Of a stretch of DNA of 64,000 nt, positions 22,175 to 33,878 are shown piece after piece. Origin of the DNA: Diphasiastrum complanatum. Its lineage: Eukaryota; Streptophyta; Lycopodiopsida; Lycopodiales; Lycopodiaceae. The number at the start of each line of letters is the position of its first letter. The first letter of the stretch is position 1. The translations under genes and the position numbers were made by a program. Location: the NCBI GenBank assembly GCA_029204225.1, contig CM055094.1, positions 17,628,625 to 17,692,624 on the forward strand. The letters are read 5' to 3'. The notes beneath the pieces are model-generated. The model saw only the letters and a list, made by a program, of their open reading frames with translations. It had not been told where the DNA came from and searched no databases.

Positions 22175-23644
22175 TTACTTAAAGAACTTGGAAGACCAAT
22201 CACCCTTCTTCCTTGCCATCACCTCCAATGACTTGAAGTTGAGGTGTCTCATCCTTTTGTGCCAAACCTCTTGAATAAAAATTTGCTCTCTTGCAACACA
22301 TCCAACTTGGTTAGCAATAACACAAGCATCAAGTTTGAACAACTTCTCTTGTCTTTTACCTTTTCCAATCAACACATCCTTCATTTTAATCAAACAAACA
22401 TCTTCAACAAACTCCACCTTGAGGCCTTTACTTAGCATTTGACTCACACTAAGTAAATTCTTGGTAATAGATGGAATAAACAAGACATCCTTCAAATGAA
22501 CATTCCTATTTGTAGAGAGAGAGAGAGACAGGAATTTTGCCAATCCCTTTGATTGCACACTCACCATCATTGGCCGTGTAGATCACCCTCTTGTCATCTC
22601 CATATGCCAACAAAGAAGTGAAGTACTCTTTGTGAAAGTTCATGTACGAACTTGCTCCACTATTAATCCACCAAGGATCTAGATCTCCATCATTAGCAAG
22701 CATACATGAAGACATCACAAAAGCATCATCATTTGCATCTTGAATATCCAAACCATTCTCATCAACAATAAGATTACCTTGTTTGTCTTCTTGATTTCTT
22801 TTCTTCTTGTAGCACTCACTTGCAAAGTGTCCTTTGATGCCACAATAGAATCACTTGAGCTTTGATCTATCTTTTTTATTGCCACTTGAAGAAGCATCCA
22901 CTTGATCTTGCCCTTTAGACCACTTACTTTTGGTTTTGCCCTTGAGTTTTCCCTTTGTGAACATAGCATCCTCTTGAAGTGTCGATGTAGTTCCACCTCT
23001 TGCTTGAAGCCTATGATAGAATACACTTTTACATCCAAGCATCATAAGAATTAGCCACCAACATTGTCACCAAACTATGGTTTCATACCTCATTGATCAA
23101 GATCTCTTGAAGATCCATCAAACTTGGCAAAGTCTTTTGAATAGCAATACTTTGAACAATGTTAGCATGAGCATCCAACAAGCCATTAAGAATCACTTGA
23201 ATAACCTCTCCTTCCTTAATGCTTTCATCTATGCAAGCTAACTCATCATTCACTGCTTTCATTCTCAAAACAAAAGTACTTGGACTTTCTTCATTCTTTT
23301 GCAAACAAGAAAAGATTTGCATTCTTAGAGTCAACACTCTAGAAGTAGACTTGGATTCATAAAGCTTCTTCAATGAATTCCAAGCTTCCAAAGATGATGT
23401 GCACTTACCAACTTCCTTGAGAAGTTCATTGGTAACATTCATCTTTATCATGTGTAGACTTGTTGGCCCTCTTGTCATACCTCAATTGATCTTGTTGTGT
23501 TGCTGGTCTCTCCTCCAAACCTACAACAATATCCAAAACATCATTCATCTCAAGAAGTGACTTCATCCTCACTTTCCACAATGAATAGTTACTTGAGGTA
23601 AGCCTATCATTGGCTTCCAACATGACTCCAATTGAGGGTGTCAT
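22175..23644 (-). pseudogene. Copia-2 gag, zinc knuckle, protease and GAG-preintegrase
   Basis: Gag starts with ATG at 23644 and contains LTSSNYSLWKVRM, then AWNSLKKLYESKS. A knuckle region near 22850 follows, whose CFYC start is altered (one TGA at about 22855). The protease motif is NSGASSYM with the catalytic Asp of DSGA changed to Asn (about 22640-22670). GAG-preintegrase (22175-22570) contains LKDVLFIPSITKNLLSVSQM and EVWHKRMRHLNFKSLEVM. Frame changes near 23480, 23040, 22750 and 22200 split it. Function as a polyprotein is lost in this copy. Confidence 0.88.
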
Positions 23645-24228
23645 GTAGCAATGACCCGATCTTCTCTTTCAACTTGCTTCAATGCACAAAACACTCCTTT
23701 GAACAACAACAAATGCTTTCAAAAGAAATCACCAAGAATTGAAACTATCTCACAAATTCTCTTCTAGCACTTATCCAAGCAAATCAACCCATAGAATAAT
23801 GGAATCTTGATCAATCTATGATCTATCCTCAATCTAATGATTTTTTCCACTTCCTAAGATTGAAACACACTCAAATGAAGTCCGCAACCTCACTATCTAG
23901 AGATCCAATCAAAATTAGGGTTTTAACAAAATCACAAAAAATTGACTATTTCAAATCTACATGCAAATGTTGAAAATTTGATATGCAATCTATAAGCCAC
24001 CACTTAGGCTGAACCAATGATCCAAAAATCGGCCAAATCCAGTATGTGAATTCAAAAATCGAAATTGAAGAAGTATATTGACCTATTTAGTGTTTTGATC
24101 TACAAAAGATCCAATCTACAAAAGCAAAAATGATTTTGATGTAGAATCCTCTCTAGCATGCTCTAGACTTGATATCTCCACCAAATTATTGATAGATCTG
24201 ATTTCCTCCTTCATAACCTGAAACACAA

Positions 24229-24240
24229 GCTTTGATACCA
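24229..24240 (-). other. Copia-2 primer-binding site, one mismatch
   Basis: The minus strand reads TGGTATCAAAGC, one base from the usual TGGTATCAGAGC. It directly precedes the TG of the right LTR at 24241, which fixes the LTR edge. Confidence 0.85.
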
Positions 24241-24797
24241 TGTAAAAGATTTCAGATCCTTAAGATCCAATCTACTTGAATGTTCTTTGGTTAGAAAGAG
24301 AAATACACCACCAATTTCACTAGAAAAATCAGCATCTACACACAATTTGAGATGCAAACACCAATAGAACTTGATCAAACTTGAATGAAATGATTATGTA
24401 CTGTTGTTGTCCGTACAAAACTAGCAAGCTACTGTATTTCACACGGGTGGATCCAAAAATAGCAAATATAGATCATTCTACACATAGAATTTCAAGCAAT
24501 CACCAAGATAGTGCACCAATGAATAGTAGAACTCAAGAGAACCATGTATAAGCATGAAATGAGATAGAGAAGAGAGAATATTACTCTCTCCACAAGTTAC
24601 ATCCTTTTATAACAGGTCCAAATCCTATTTGGCCACTTGGCTTTCCCACCAAAATGCTAACCCTACTAATTTTGGGTCTAGATTCAATGTACCCAACTAT
24701 TCAAATTGAATCTACTCAAACTCGCATTCTAACCTTCCCACACTTTCAAAAAGTGTCTATTCAAATGAAATTTAGACTAATGAACTTTGAAAAGTCA
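24241..24797 (-). repeat. Copia-2 right (5') LTR
   Basis: 557 bp from TGTAAAAGATTTCAG to AAAGTCA on the plus strand. It carries about 30 bp at its left edge that the other LTR lacks. Confidence 0.87.
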
Positions 24798-24956
24798 ACC
24801 TCTAAGTCTAAAAAAGTTTTGGCCTCAATATGCCAAATATGAAAATATTGCAAAATGTGATGAAACTAATTGAATCTTTCACATTAATTTCTCTATTCTC
24901 TAATAAAGTTACATATATGATCATTGACTAATTTACAAATTAGATTAAAATCTTAC

Positions 24957-25328
24957 GAGCTTTCCATTGATAATGAATCTGAAGTGTTCTGGTAGAATTT
25001 CATTGTGCATTAAGACCAGCACTTGTCTGATATAACTTAAGCTCCAATGATCCTCCACTATAATTGTAGTTAGCATATCTTCATTGTTGAAAATGTGGAC
25101 TTCTTTTCGATCTGTGTGATTAACCATTTGAAGGTCTTGATCGAGTGGCATCCATGTCCCACTTATTCGTTTCCATCTCTGGTAACGGAATGTAAGACTA
25201 AGCATTTGTCTTGCAATGCAATAATGAAATATCATAGATGATTTTTTAGTTATACATTCAATATCTTCGACTGCCTTGCATTCCCAACCCACATCCATCA
25301 GATCTGAAAGAGTGTCATCTGGCACATC
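24957..25328 (-). CDS. Penultimate exon of an unrecognised host gene
   Basis: A 372-nt exon (124 codons, phase 0 at both ends). It is bounded by an AG acceptor (TTTGTAAG just before GATGTGCCAG) and a GTAAGA donor after GGAAAGCTC. The protein has a Cys/Trp/His-containing first part (LMDVGWECKAVEDIE, TWMPLDQDLQMV) and ends SLSYIRQVLVLMHNEILPEH then FRFIINGKL. The IR-x(8)-LP-x-x-F-x-F-x-x-N/D-G pattern, continued by RKRQE in the next exon, is suggestive of a small ubiquitin-like beta-grasp fold. That is only an impression. No upstream exon was found; it may lie beyond the foldback element at 25607-26592 or outside the window. No stop or frameshift is seen, so this is likely a live gene. Confidence 0.6.
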
Positions 25329-25606
25329 CTTACAAACAAATAATGTTAGTGTTCTATGAACATTTGCATTTGAAAAAAAATCTACAAATATATATAAAAA
25401 GATAGGAACCAACTTAATCTATTGACTTTTGATCCAGTGCTAGCTTTCATTGAGTTTTTCAAATCTAATAGTAATTTACATCTAAAGAAACTCCTCTAGT
25501 GAGATTATCAGTTACAAAATAATTACATAGATGCATGCATACTGATATGATATTGAACGCAATAAAAGATAGATTGATTCAGTGAAAGAAACAAATCAGA
25601 ATAGAT

Positions 25607-26592
25607 TAGGGCCCTTTTTGGACTCAAAAAGGGCCTCTTCACTAATTATAATTAGTGTTAATGACGACATGTGTACCAATAAGAGAGTGACAAGTGAGAT
25701 GGAATGGTCCATATGACATGGCACATCCAATGGTGTAAAATAGATCTCCAAATTCTAACCCTCCTAGTAACCCTCCTCTAACTCTACTTGCTCACCCCAT
25801 AGTAATGATGATTTGACAAGGCTCAAATTTAAATTTTAAATACCAATATAATCGTTTTTCAAGGCCTTCAAAATTCATCTTTTTAAGCTGAGAATGAGTG
25901 AAAAGGGGGCCCGATATTTCCTTGGGCCAATATTTTGAAAAAGAAATTTTAAAAAAAGATGGGGGAGGGGGATGGGAGTACATCCCCCCCCTCCGCTCTC
26001 TCTCTCTCTCTCTCTCCCTCGGGGCCAGCTGGCCCGTCGCGCCTCACCCACCCCTCCGGGCCGCTGGCCCTCGTTGAATCGCGTGGCCCGGAGGGCCACA
26101 CCTAACATCTCCCCCTCCCTCGATGTCCTGTCAAAGAGGGAGGGGGGAGACCTGGGAGCGCGCGCTCATCGCGCTCCCACCCGGCTCAGCGGCTCCAAGT
26201 GGGCAGGAGAGAGAGAGAGAGAGCGGGGAGGGGGGGGGGATGTACTCCCATCCCCCTCCCCCATTTTTTTTCAATTTTTTTTTTCAAAATGGGAGCCCAA
26301 GGAAATATCGGGCCCCCTTTTCACTCATTCTCAGCTTAAAAAGATGAATTTTGAAGGCCTTGAAAAAATAGATGTTATATTGGATTTAAATTTTTTGGCT
26401 ACATTAAAAATTAGGTGTCCTTGCTATATTATGTTAGGCCTAAGTGAAGCCTACTAAAATAGAACTTAACCCATGATAAACCCAGGGTGAACTGCCACAT
26501 AGGATGATTAATGAGTTAATTAATCCTAATTAGCAAACATATTTAGGCAAGGAAGAGGCCCTTTTTGAGTTCAAAAAGGGCCCTAATTTGAA
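25607..26592. mobile_element. Foldback / long-TIR element with Tourist-like ends
   Basis: The outer ends are inverted repeats of about 36 bp with one mismatch: TTAGGGCCCTTTTTGGACTC at the left and its complement (with GAACTC) at the right. Each end itself contains a small palindrome (GGCCCTTTTT ... AAAAAGGGCC). An inner pair of arms, 25855-26010 and 26205-26375, is also inverted and closely matched (AAGGCCTTCAAAATTCATCT and onward into a poly-G/GA tract), around a GC-rich loop at 26010-26205. The start GGGCC(C/T) with a flanking T-A-rich triplet (TTA left, TAA right) resembles PIF/Harbinger Tourist elements. No transposase is encoded. Confidence 0.8.
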
Positions 26593-27894
26593 ATGAGCAC
26601 AAAGGAATTGCAGATCAAAGCCATGTGCTCTGAGCTATCTCTGAGTAACTGTAACTCTGTCTGAATTAAGCACTTCCGCTAATAAGCAGTAAGCACAATA
26701 GAAAACTCTAAATCAACTCTAAAGAATTGAGCTAGAATACTCAAGAGTGTTCAAGCTTGAAAGCTTGAGAGAGATGCTAACTATGCTTCATTATCAATTG
26801 CTTGCTAATGATCTATTAACGTAGAAGTATGAACATTTATATATACTAAGAGATTAGGTCGTCAATTGCGACATCCAGTTGGCTGTAATGTGTTGGCACT
26901 CGTCCAGTTAGGACTTCTTGGAAAATCATTTGCTGATAATTAATGCAAGAAGGTGGCTTAAACTCAAAACTGAATGTTAATTGCCACTCTTCATAAATGA
27001 ACTGTTTTTCGCGACAGTCGAAAAATGCGAAAATGCGACAGCCGAAAAATGCGAAAAATGTAAAGGAGTAGAAGTCTTCAAAGTGGCCGAAGTGGCCGAA
27101 GTGACAATAGCCACCTGTAAACCATTTCCGAGTAGGTCTATAGAATGTGTAAAAACACGAAGAAAACTGCAGGTGTAGATGATCAATTGGATGAAGATTA
27201 AAAGTCGATTAGTCGATTAGTAGGAGAATAATCCAACATTTTAAAAATCTTTTACGAAAATGAGCACCTAATTGACCTTGGTGTTACAACCAGCCTATTA
27301 CTGTTACACAATATTCGAACTTTCTTTCACGAAACCTTTGGGAAGAAGAATTTGTGTGGAATGAATGACTAAGTATTTTGTTTTATAGTTCGAGATGAGG
27401 CTTGTTCTATGTTTATAGTTGCACATTTTTTCTAAGACAGTAGATCAAATCATTTTCAAGTATTGGCATCACCAGTAGCTGCACCCATATCCACTGTAAA
27501 ATATACATACAAAGTTCTAAAATATTTTCAAATAAGGTATATAAAGCCTTTTGGTACTCTGAAATTTGCAAACCGAGGAATCCGAGAATTTTGAACAGCC
27601 AGCTATCATCCATGGAGGATAAGCCCTTACCAGCATCCGCCGTTTAATCAGTTACATCGTATGAAAGGCATCACATTATTAACTTGTATCCTGAACTACG
27701 AAAGACCTGCAGCAGCCAGCTTGAAAGCCTATCAATGCAACTCGTTTTTGCTTTAATGGGATGGCCGTCTTATTACCATTTCTTCTGCTAGGAAAAACGT
27801 CATAGCTTTACAGCTTGATTCTAACAACTAAACCACATAGATAGACCAACGCCTAACTTCTCAAAGAATGTTATGCTTTGATCTAGTTATAGAA
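26593..27894. other. No gene recognised; 3' flank of the zinc-finger gene
   Basis: The part next to 27895 should be the 3' UTR of the minus-strand zinc-finger gene. Around 27000-27100 the word GCGAAAAATG recurs four times with CGACAG/CCGAAA variants, and GTGGCCGAA is doubled at about 27082-27100. This resembles sequence in the Copia-4 LTR (43.7 kb) and at 58.3 kb, so 26.6-27.25 kb may be an old solo LTR. I could not find its edges. Confidence 0.35.
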
Positions 27895-28824
27895 TTACAG
27901 ACCACCCATGCCTAATCTCAGCTCAAGATCCAACACAGGCAAGTCATTCTCTATGGGTACGGTTTGTTGTTGTAGATGTTTTGAATTTTTCAAATATCTT
28001 CCTTGCATTCCAACTCTGGCTTCAGGTCGTCCCATTTGGCTTGATTGCTGATCAGATAATTGTGGCGAGCTGTCTGAAAGTGTATCTGATTTTATAGTGT
28101 TGCTTGGAGTACCCATTTCGTGCATTGAAGTCAGGTTCATGCTTGTGATAAAAGAAAGGGAGCCTTTTGTTACAACACTTGATGGAGTTGTGGATTTGGA
28201 GATTGGTGCCGATAATCCAAAAGCTAATGAACATGCAAAGGGATTCGTTTTCTGTTCATAGTCAGAGCACTCTGATGCGCTGGACGGGTGCAGCACTTGC
28301 AATTGCTGCGCAGTTGGATCTGGTAGGTATATCCAACAGCCATCAAACGCAGCTAAATAGTTACTGCCTTCACCAGATGCTTGACTCGTGGGTGCAAGGT
28401 TGGCTGACGGCCGGAGGCTGACAGAACTGAAGGCGTTAGACCTATTTTCAAATGCACGCTCTCTTCGGTGGATATTCATATGACCTCCTAACGCTTGGGC
28501 TGAGCGAAAATCTTTAGAACAATATTTGCATGAATAGGAGCGAGGAGGCCACAGGCTACTATATTTGGCAACATCTTCCTCGAATGCTCTAGCTTCCCAC
28601 GAGTCATCGTGGGCTACCCGTGTCTTAGTTGTCCTACCGCACACTACTTCGAGCGGCAATGCATACGGGGCGGCGTCATGCAGAAACCGGAATGCAGCAG
28701 TGGGGCTCAACTGCTCCTCCTGTGGGTGCTTCCGGTGTTGCTGTTGCTGATACGGAAAGATCGAGTGTGGTAACATGGCGCCGAGGAAGGCGGGGCGGGG
28801 AGAAGTGGGTAAGTCTGAAATCAT
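27895..28824 (-). CDS. Single C2H2 QALGGH zinc-finger repressor, SUPERMAN-like
   Basis: An intact single-exon frame of 309 residues, starting at ATG 28824. The upstream in-frame TAG ten codons earlier has no other Met after it, which fixes the start. One zinc finger, C99-X2-C102-X12-H115-X3-H119, contains the plant-specific [15 protein letters not shown] helix. The carboxy end carries an EAR-type repression motif, LDLELRLG (about 298-305). A Gln run lies at 26-29 and the rest is low-complexity Ser/Pro-rich. This is the layout of the SUPERMAN / RABBIT EARS class of plant nuclear repressors, which bind DNA through the single finger and recruit TOPLESS-type co-repressors through EAR. The target genes cannot be told from sequence. 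Family members are commonly intronless, as here. Confidence 0.92.
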   Translation of the reverse strand: MISDLPTSPRPAFLGAMLPHSIFPYQQQQHRKHPQEEQLSPTAAFRFLHDAAPYALPLEVVCGRTTKTRVAHDDSWEARAFEEDVAKYSSLWPPRSYSCKYCSKDFRSAQALGGHMNIHRRERAFENRSNAFSSVSLRPSANLAPTSQASGEGSNYLAAFDGCWIYLPDPTAQQLQVLHPSSASECSDYEQKTNPFACSLAFGLSAPISKSTTPSSVVTKGSLSFITSMNLTSMHEMGTPSNTIKSDTLSDSSPQLSDQQSSQMGRPEARVGMQGRYLKNSKHLQQQTVPIENDLPVLDLELRLGMGGL

Positions 28825-30320
28825 TTCGAATGCTCTGCTAAGTACTTCATCTAACTAGAGCTGCCCAGTGCCTACTATTGAACAGATATACAAGCACGAC
28901 TAAATCTTTACATATCTACAAAGAGTACTGAAAGATTCCTAAAATGTATGGACGATAACTCAAGTAATCTGTAAACGTTTCATAATTCACAATGGAATGT
29001 CCTGTTCTTTGCGGCTTAACCACGGTGTAGGTGCCTCCTGTTCAATACTCCATGCGACGATACAAATGGCATAGTATCATCCAGTTTCTCTGGCTAGAGA
29101 CCAGAAGATGGGACCAACTGATTCTGGACAAAAAGTGTACGCGAATGAAAGGAGTGGAAGAAGACAAGACTTCAAGAAGAGTAAGACGTCTAGCTTGCTG
29201 CAGCAATTGAAAGGAGCAGGCCGTCTTGGACTACGTGTCTGAGAGTGTCATCATCTTCAAAATTTCAGTTTTCAATGCTTGAAGGCATATTGCATATTTG
29301 AGTCACAGGATAAGATGAAACGGCTCTAGCAACTAGAAGTACTTGAACCCAGGATGCGCTCACAATTCACCTCCAGACGTTCTTTGTGTGCTGAGGCTGT
29401 CTGGACTCTCCACTGTCTAGCGACTACAGAAATGACCGGCATCTTAGATTGTGGGTCCACATTCCTCGGAACTTTCCTCTGTGTTCAAGCAGCTGCAGCC
29501 CTATTCTTGCCCGGCGGGTCAGTTTTTCACTCATAGTATACAGTATGCACTGTCAATGTTTATGGCCTTTCCAAAAATGGAGGGGTGGTGCAGAATATGT
29601 ACTGTATGCCTACATGTACAGAATGCATAGAATGCGATTGATTATGAATGCTACAGAACGTGTTCGCTAGGCTAAGATTCTGAGAAGGAATCAATCAATA
29701 GTTCTACTTAGACACGTTCTATATAAAGCTGAAAAAGATGCTCGTGTCAGGTAATTTAGACTTATATTGCAATCATTCTCCGGCAGCTATTACAATAGCT
29801 ACTACTTTTCTTTTCCCACTTTAAGCTCTACTCTAACCTGTGGCAGCATTTTAACCGCACTTGCTCCAAGTCTCTCAAGATTCGAGCACTATAGAAGCAT
29901 CAACTGGCAAGAAGATACTGAATAAGCACATGTAATTCGGCTAATATTCCCTGTAGATGCATGCAGCTGCTACTCACTGCAGGTAGTAAATCTAATGGCC
30001 AAGTAAGATTAAGATACACACAGGAATATAAATTGTGTATTATTAGATTCATCCATCAACCATTTCAGAATACACCAGCTGCCAGCATCACTTGATGAAA
30101 CCTTATACCACAAGAATGAGAAAATTTGACCTTGTCTTGCATGAATATATGCTGGAGTATGAGCTAGTCAAAGTTTATCGAAGCTAGAACCTAGCTTGGG
30201 ACTTGGGTCTTTGATATCCCTAGTTTATTGTTAGGCCTCGTTGTAGTAAAAAATAACAACTAAGACAAGATAGCATCATACCATACACAAAGCATGGTTG
30301 AGCATGAGACATTATACGAA
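28825..30320. other. Upstream region of the zinc-finger gene, no other gene recognised
   Basis: The 1.5 kb to the right of the zinc-finger start should contain its promoter and 5' UTR. I did not find a convincing TATA box close to the ATG on the minus strand. A CTATATAAAG box occurs at 29720 on the plus strand without a gene behind it. Short ORFs near 29350-29670 have no recognisable content. Confidence 0.4.
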
Positions 30321-30326
30321 CGAAAA

Positions 30327-30344
30327 CACACACACACACACACA
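30327..30344. repeat. (CA)9 microsatellite
   Basis: A short perfect dinucleotide run. The surrounding 30.35-31.65 kb is AT-rich, with no coding signal I can support. Confidence 0.95.
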
Positions 30345-31689
30345 TTGATGTATGTATACAATATGTGTAGACTATCTATAGCAACTACAACAAAGGGATT
30401 TAAAAGATAGAACAAGCTTGTCTCAAACTAGAGAATAATTGCTCCTTGGAAGATAAAGAAAACAGAGAATTCAAGTTTTTAAGAAATATTAAACATTTAA
30501 ACATATGCATTGCATCAATATATACATCACATGTGTAGCACAAATTATACATTTGTTGGTATCATTTTGATTCTTTGATATCATAATATCAAAGCATTTG
30601 AGTTTCCAAGTTATCAAAAGACTAAGCCTAAATCTCCACAAAATACCTAAACAAAAAGGTAATATTTTACATAGCAGAAGATCATATATTTTTAATTCCA
30701 TGCCCACACAATTTTTATTTGATTTCTTCTATAACTTCTACTACAAATGATGCAACAAAAAGTTTGAATTCGTCATATATCGAATAGTGGATTTATTCAC
30801 TAAATAGTAGCTTGTATCATATATTCGATATTTAACTAGGTCACATTTTGCTTTAAGCCCACATTTACTATATATAACCTTATTCTAACTTCGTTGTTAA
30901 GATGTAGACATTGAAAATTGAAAATTTAATCACTTTAGATCTTTTATGCAAGAAATAATGTAGTAAGGTGGTCACTACACATCGCTCTCCTCAAATGATG
31001 TCCTCGTGAACTTCAGTCATTCTAGAAATTCAATTCAATGCACTATATGTTTCTTCTTTAAGCTCAATGTTAAGCTCTACATATCCTTTTGGTATTCCTT
31101 TCATATCAAAATGGACCAAGCAAAGACATTTGATATTTAATAAAAAAGTTCTTATACTACACAATTTCAAAAATTAAAAGTGCCTTTGATACATACAAAT
31201 GTCGATCCTTTCATGCTCCAAATTTTCATGTCTTCCTTTTGTAAAATTAGTGGGATTTTTTTCCAATATTTTTTTAACATTACTCATAGTAGAATTCTTC
31301 AATTTCATAATGTTATAGATAATAAACACTTATGTATGTTGATAACGTTTTAAAATAAATCATTTTAAATGAAGACAAAAATTCAAATGTATATTCTAAG
31401 TCCAGTATAGGTGTCTCTCTTTCATAACTATCTCTTCCAAAATATAATAATGTCATCTAATCAGTTTGACCCAAGGGCTTTATGAAATAGTAGTTGTCTC
31501 TTTTTTTAATAGGTAATCATATTAGACTCTTAAGCCAAGTTTTGCCTATCAATGATGGATAGGGCGATGTTGTAATAGGATTAATCACTACAGAATCTAT
31601 GAGAAATTCTTTCCCCTTTAAGTACACCAACTAGTTTCTTTCTCATTTGGTCTATCACTCGTATACATCTTTTAGTATATAAGCAAAGG

Positions 31690-31990
31690 CCTAAAAAAGA
31701 TTGATTCTAGTATACATCTTTGGGGTTTTGCCAATCCTTAATTACAGCAAGTTCCATCTGGATGCCATCTTCAAGAACATCATACCCCAAAAAGTGAATC
31801 TTTGGCAGAAATACATCACCCTTCTTAGTTTTCATGTAAAAAAAATTCTCATGCAAGATCTAAAACAATATCAAAGTGTTCATTATGTGAAAAATCAAAA
31901 AGCTATCTATGTTGACTTTAGGGGTTTGATTAAGCTTTTCCATCAAGCATCTATGTGTAGGAAGTTGATTGTGCCATTTTTGGCTCTAGA
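31690..31990 (-). pseudogene. Ty3/gypsy RT fragment around the YxDD box (decayed)
   Basis: The minus strand reads, from about 31900 to 31720, NIDSFLIF, then LHENFFYMKTKKGDVFLPKI, then HFLGYDVLEDGIQMELAVIK. This is the gypsy RT stretch that normally reads YLDDxLIY ... LYAKxxKCEF ... FLGHxVSxDGI. The second Asp of the catalytic YxDD is Ser, and stops interrupt the first third. Too short and decayed to assign to a lineage. Confidence 0.65.
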
Positions 31991-32300
31991 GGCTAAATAG
32001 TCAAGTACACATGAACTATAGCTCAGAAGTATGTCATGTAACATATCATAGGAAAGTGCTAGCGCAATGCACTAAACTTCGTTGAAATCGGACTTACCAC
32101 CAAAAAGTTATGCCAATAATAATGTGGAATCAAAAAATTTACGTTACGTAGATTTCAAATTTGAGTGTTTTCATTGGTCCATGTGTGAGAAAAATTTGAG
32201 AAAAAAATAGAAAGAGAATCTTTACAAAGGGCCCTTTTTGGATTTAGAACTCCTCTAATGAATCACACTTTGAAGCATTCCCACACACGAAAATTTCACG

Positions 32301-32312
32301 TGGTATCAGAGC
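32301..32312 (+). other. Copia-5 tRNA-iMet primer-binding site
   Basis: Exact TGGTATCAGAGC on the plus strand, two bases after a CA (32297-32298) that should end the 5' LTR. The LTR itself (perhaps 32000-32298) has no partner in the window. A GGGCCCTTTTTGGA stretch (32228-32241) within it matches the end of the foldback element at 25607. Confidence 0.85.
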
Positions 32313-33058
32313 TAGCCTAATGATCACATGTATTCATCAAGTCTTGAGTTATTTTTGCATTGAAATCAAGTTTAAGAGTGACTAGGCCCATTTTCCTAGC
32401 TATCTTGATGTTTTTTGGATCAAAACAGATCAATAGGACATTGATTAGGTCTGATCTGGTAATATATGGATTGTAGTGATCAGACACATGTGAGAGTCAG
32501 CCAAGTTTGGTTGATGAGTTCTCCTCCAAGGTAGATCCAAAATCTAAGCTTGATAATTTGATTAGAAGCTAGAATTGTCTATTTCTGATGCAAGTTGTTT
32601 CATATCATTTGGATGAGGCATTCAAAAGCTATAGCCTTTTGAATGAGGGTAGGTAGGGCAGCAACAAGACCTGGTTGGACACTTTTGGTTTGAGCCATAA
32701 CTTGCCTGATTGATCCTAAAACTTAGTTTAATGCTTGCCAATCCCATCTATTTGAGATCTAGTCATAGTTTTGAGGTCATAGCCACATTGTTTCATGCAT
32801 GTTGAATGTATTTGAGTGATTTGTGGATTCTTTTAGTGCTTTCCACGTGCTAAAGAGAGTTTGACCCAAACTTTGCCTATACTCCATCTTTGAATGAGAG
32901 GTTGATCTAGTTTGAGAGAGATTGAAAAAGCTAGTGAGCTTAATCTCACATTTTGTTGCAAGATCTTGCATAGGAGTTGGTAGTACACCTTTATTGGATC
33001 CTATAGTGAGAGAGAAGCAACACTTTATTGTTCACTACAAGGTATCTCCACTACATTT

Positions 33059-33690
33059 GATGGCTTTCATGGGTTCCTTCCTATTGGAATCATGTGAGAG
33101 ATTAACTACCTCCAATTATTCTATTTGGAAGGTAAGGATGGATTCAATCTTGATACTCCAAGATGTGATGGACATAGTTCTTGGACTTGAGGAGGAGCCT
33201 CAAGTGCTCCAAGAAGTTCAAAGATATAAGAAGAGAGCTAGAATGGCTCTACACTATATCAATATGAATGTCTCTAATGAGATATTGAGAGAGATTGGTA
33301 CTCGCAACTCAGCCAAGGAAGCTTGGGACTCACTCAAACTATCTATGAAGCCAAGAATACCTCTAGGCTCCTCACTCTAAAGAACCAAATCTTCCAAAGT
33401 TGCCAAAGGAGTTATGAGAGTGCAACCAATCATATATTGAGAGTCAAAGACATCCATAGGGAGCTTGCTTGTATTGTAGATTCCATCAAAAGCTAGTCCA
33501 AGACATTCTCAATGTCCTGAAAGATAATTATGACAATCCTATCCAATCCTATGTTATCAAGGAAGAGCTACCTAGCTTGGAGGCATTACAAGGTGTTCTT
33601 ATTGCTGCAGAATTAAGACATGAGAACAAGCTTATGAGGATGGACAAATTATCCCTCAATCATAATGGTGATGGCAAAGCACTATTTGTC
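33059..33690 (+). pseudogene. Copia-5 gag (broken)
   Basis: The plus strand encodes a UBN2-type copia gag: SFLLESCERLTTSNYSIWKV and VRMDSILILQDVMDIVLGLE, then NVSNEILREIGTRNSAKEAW. The frame is lost after about 33380. Later blocks (SLEALQGVLIAAELRHENKL, about 33570-33630) show that it continued in another frame. It belongs with the PBS at 32301. No protease or pol follows: at about 33880 the sequence changes to an unrelated minus-strand relic. Confidence 0.85.
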
Positions 33691-33878
33691 ACTATTATGC
33701 CTTATGAAGGAGTCAAAATTATCCTCCCCTCTGAGTGTTGTAGGTCCCACTGCATTATTGCTTCAACTTTGTCACACTGTCCTTGGAAAGGCATGGATTT
33801 GCTTTTCCTATGTAAAACCAAGGACTTATTGGCTTCGTTATTGCGTGTCTCGACAAATCTTCAAGCTTCAATAGCTTT

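Larger units (their letters stand above)
19610..24797 (-). mobile_element. Copia-2: copia element with RT replaced by a foreign ORF
   Basis: Two LTRs about 95-96% alike by eye (19610-20140 and 24241-24797) enclose a minus-strand element: PBS, gag, zinc knuckle, protease, GAG-preintegrase, integrase, then a chimeric ORF, then a polypurine tract. The left LTR lacks about 30 bp that begin the right LTR (TGTAAAAGATTTCAG onward), so its outer edge is truncated or rearranged. No target duplication was found. It lies in the last intron of a minus-strand gene in the same orientation. Gag and integrase frames are long with only a few frame changes, so the copy is fairly young. Confidence 0.85.

Noticed and set aside
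19605-24803. Target-site duplication for Copia-2
   Set aside because: The left LTR lacks about 30 bp at its outer edge and no matching flanks were found. ACCTCT beside both LTR ends is as likely to be LTR sequence.
25875-26457. 161-codon plus-strand frame through the foldback element
   Set aside because: It runs through poly-G/GA tracts and the inverted arms, and the opposite strand is equally open. It is a by-product of the repeat structure.
28167-28841. Plus-strand ORFs overlapping the zinc-finger gene
   Set aside because: They are on the opposite strand of a clearly coding gene with finger and EAR motifs and have no recognisable content.
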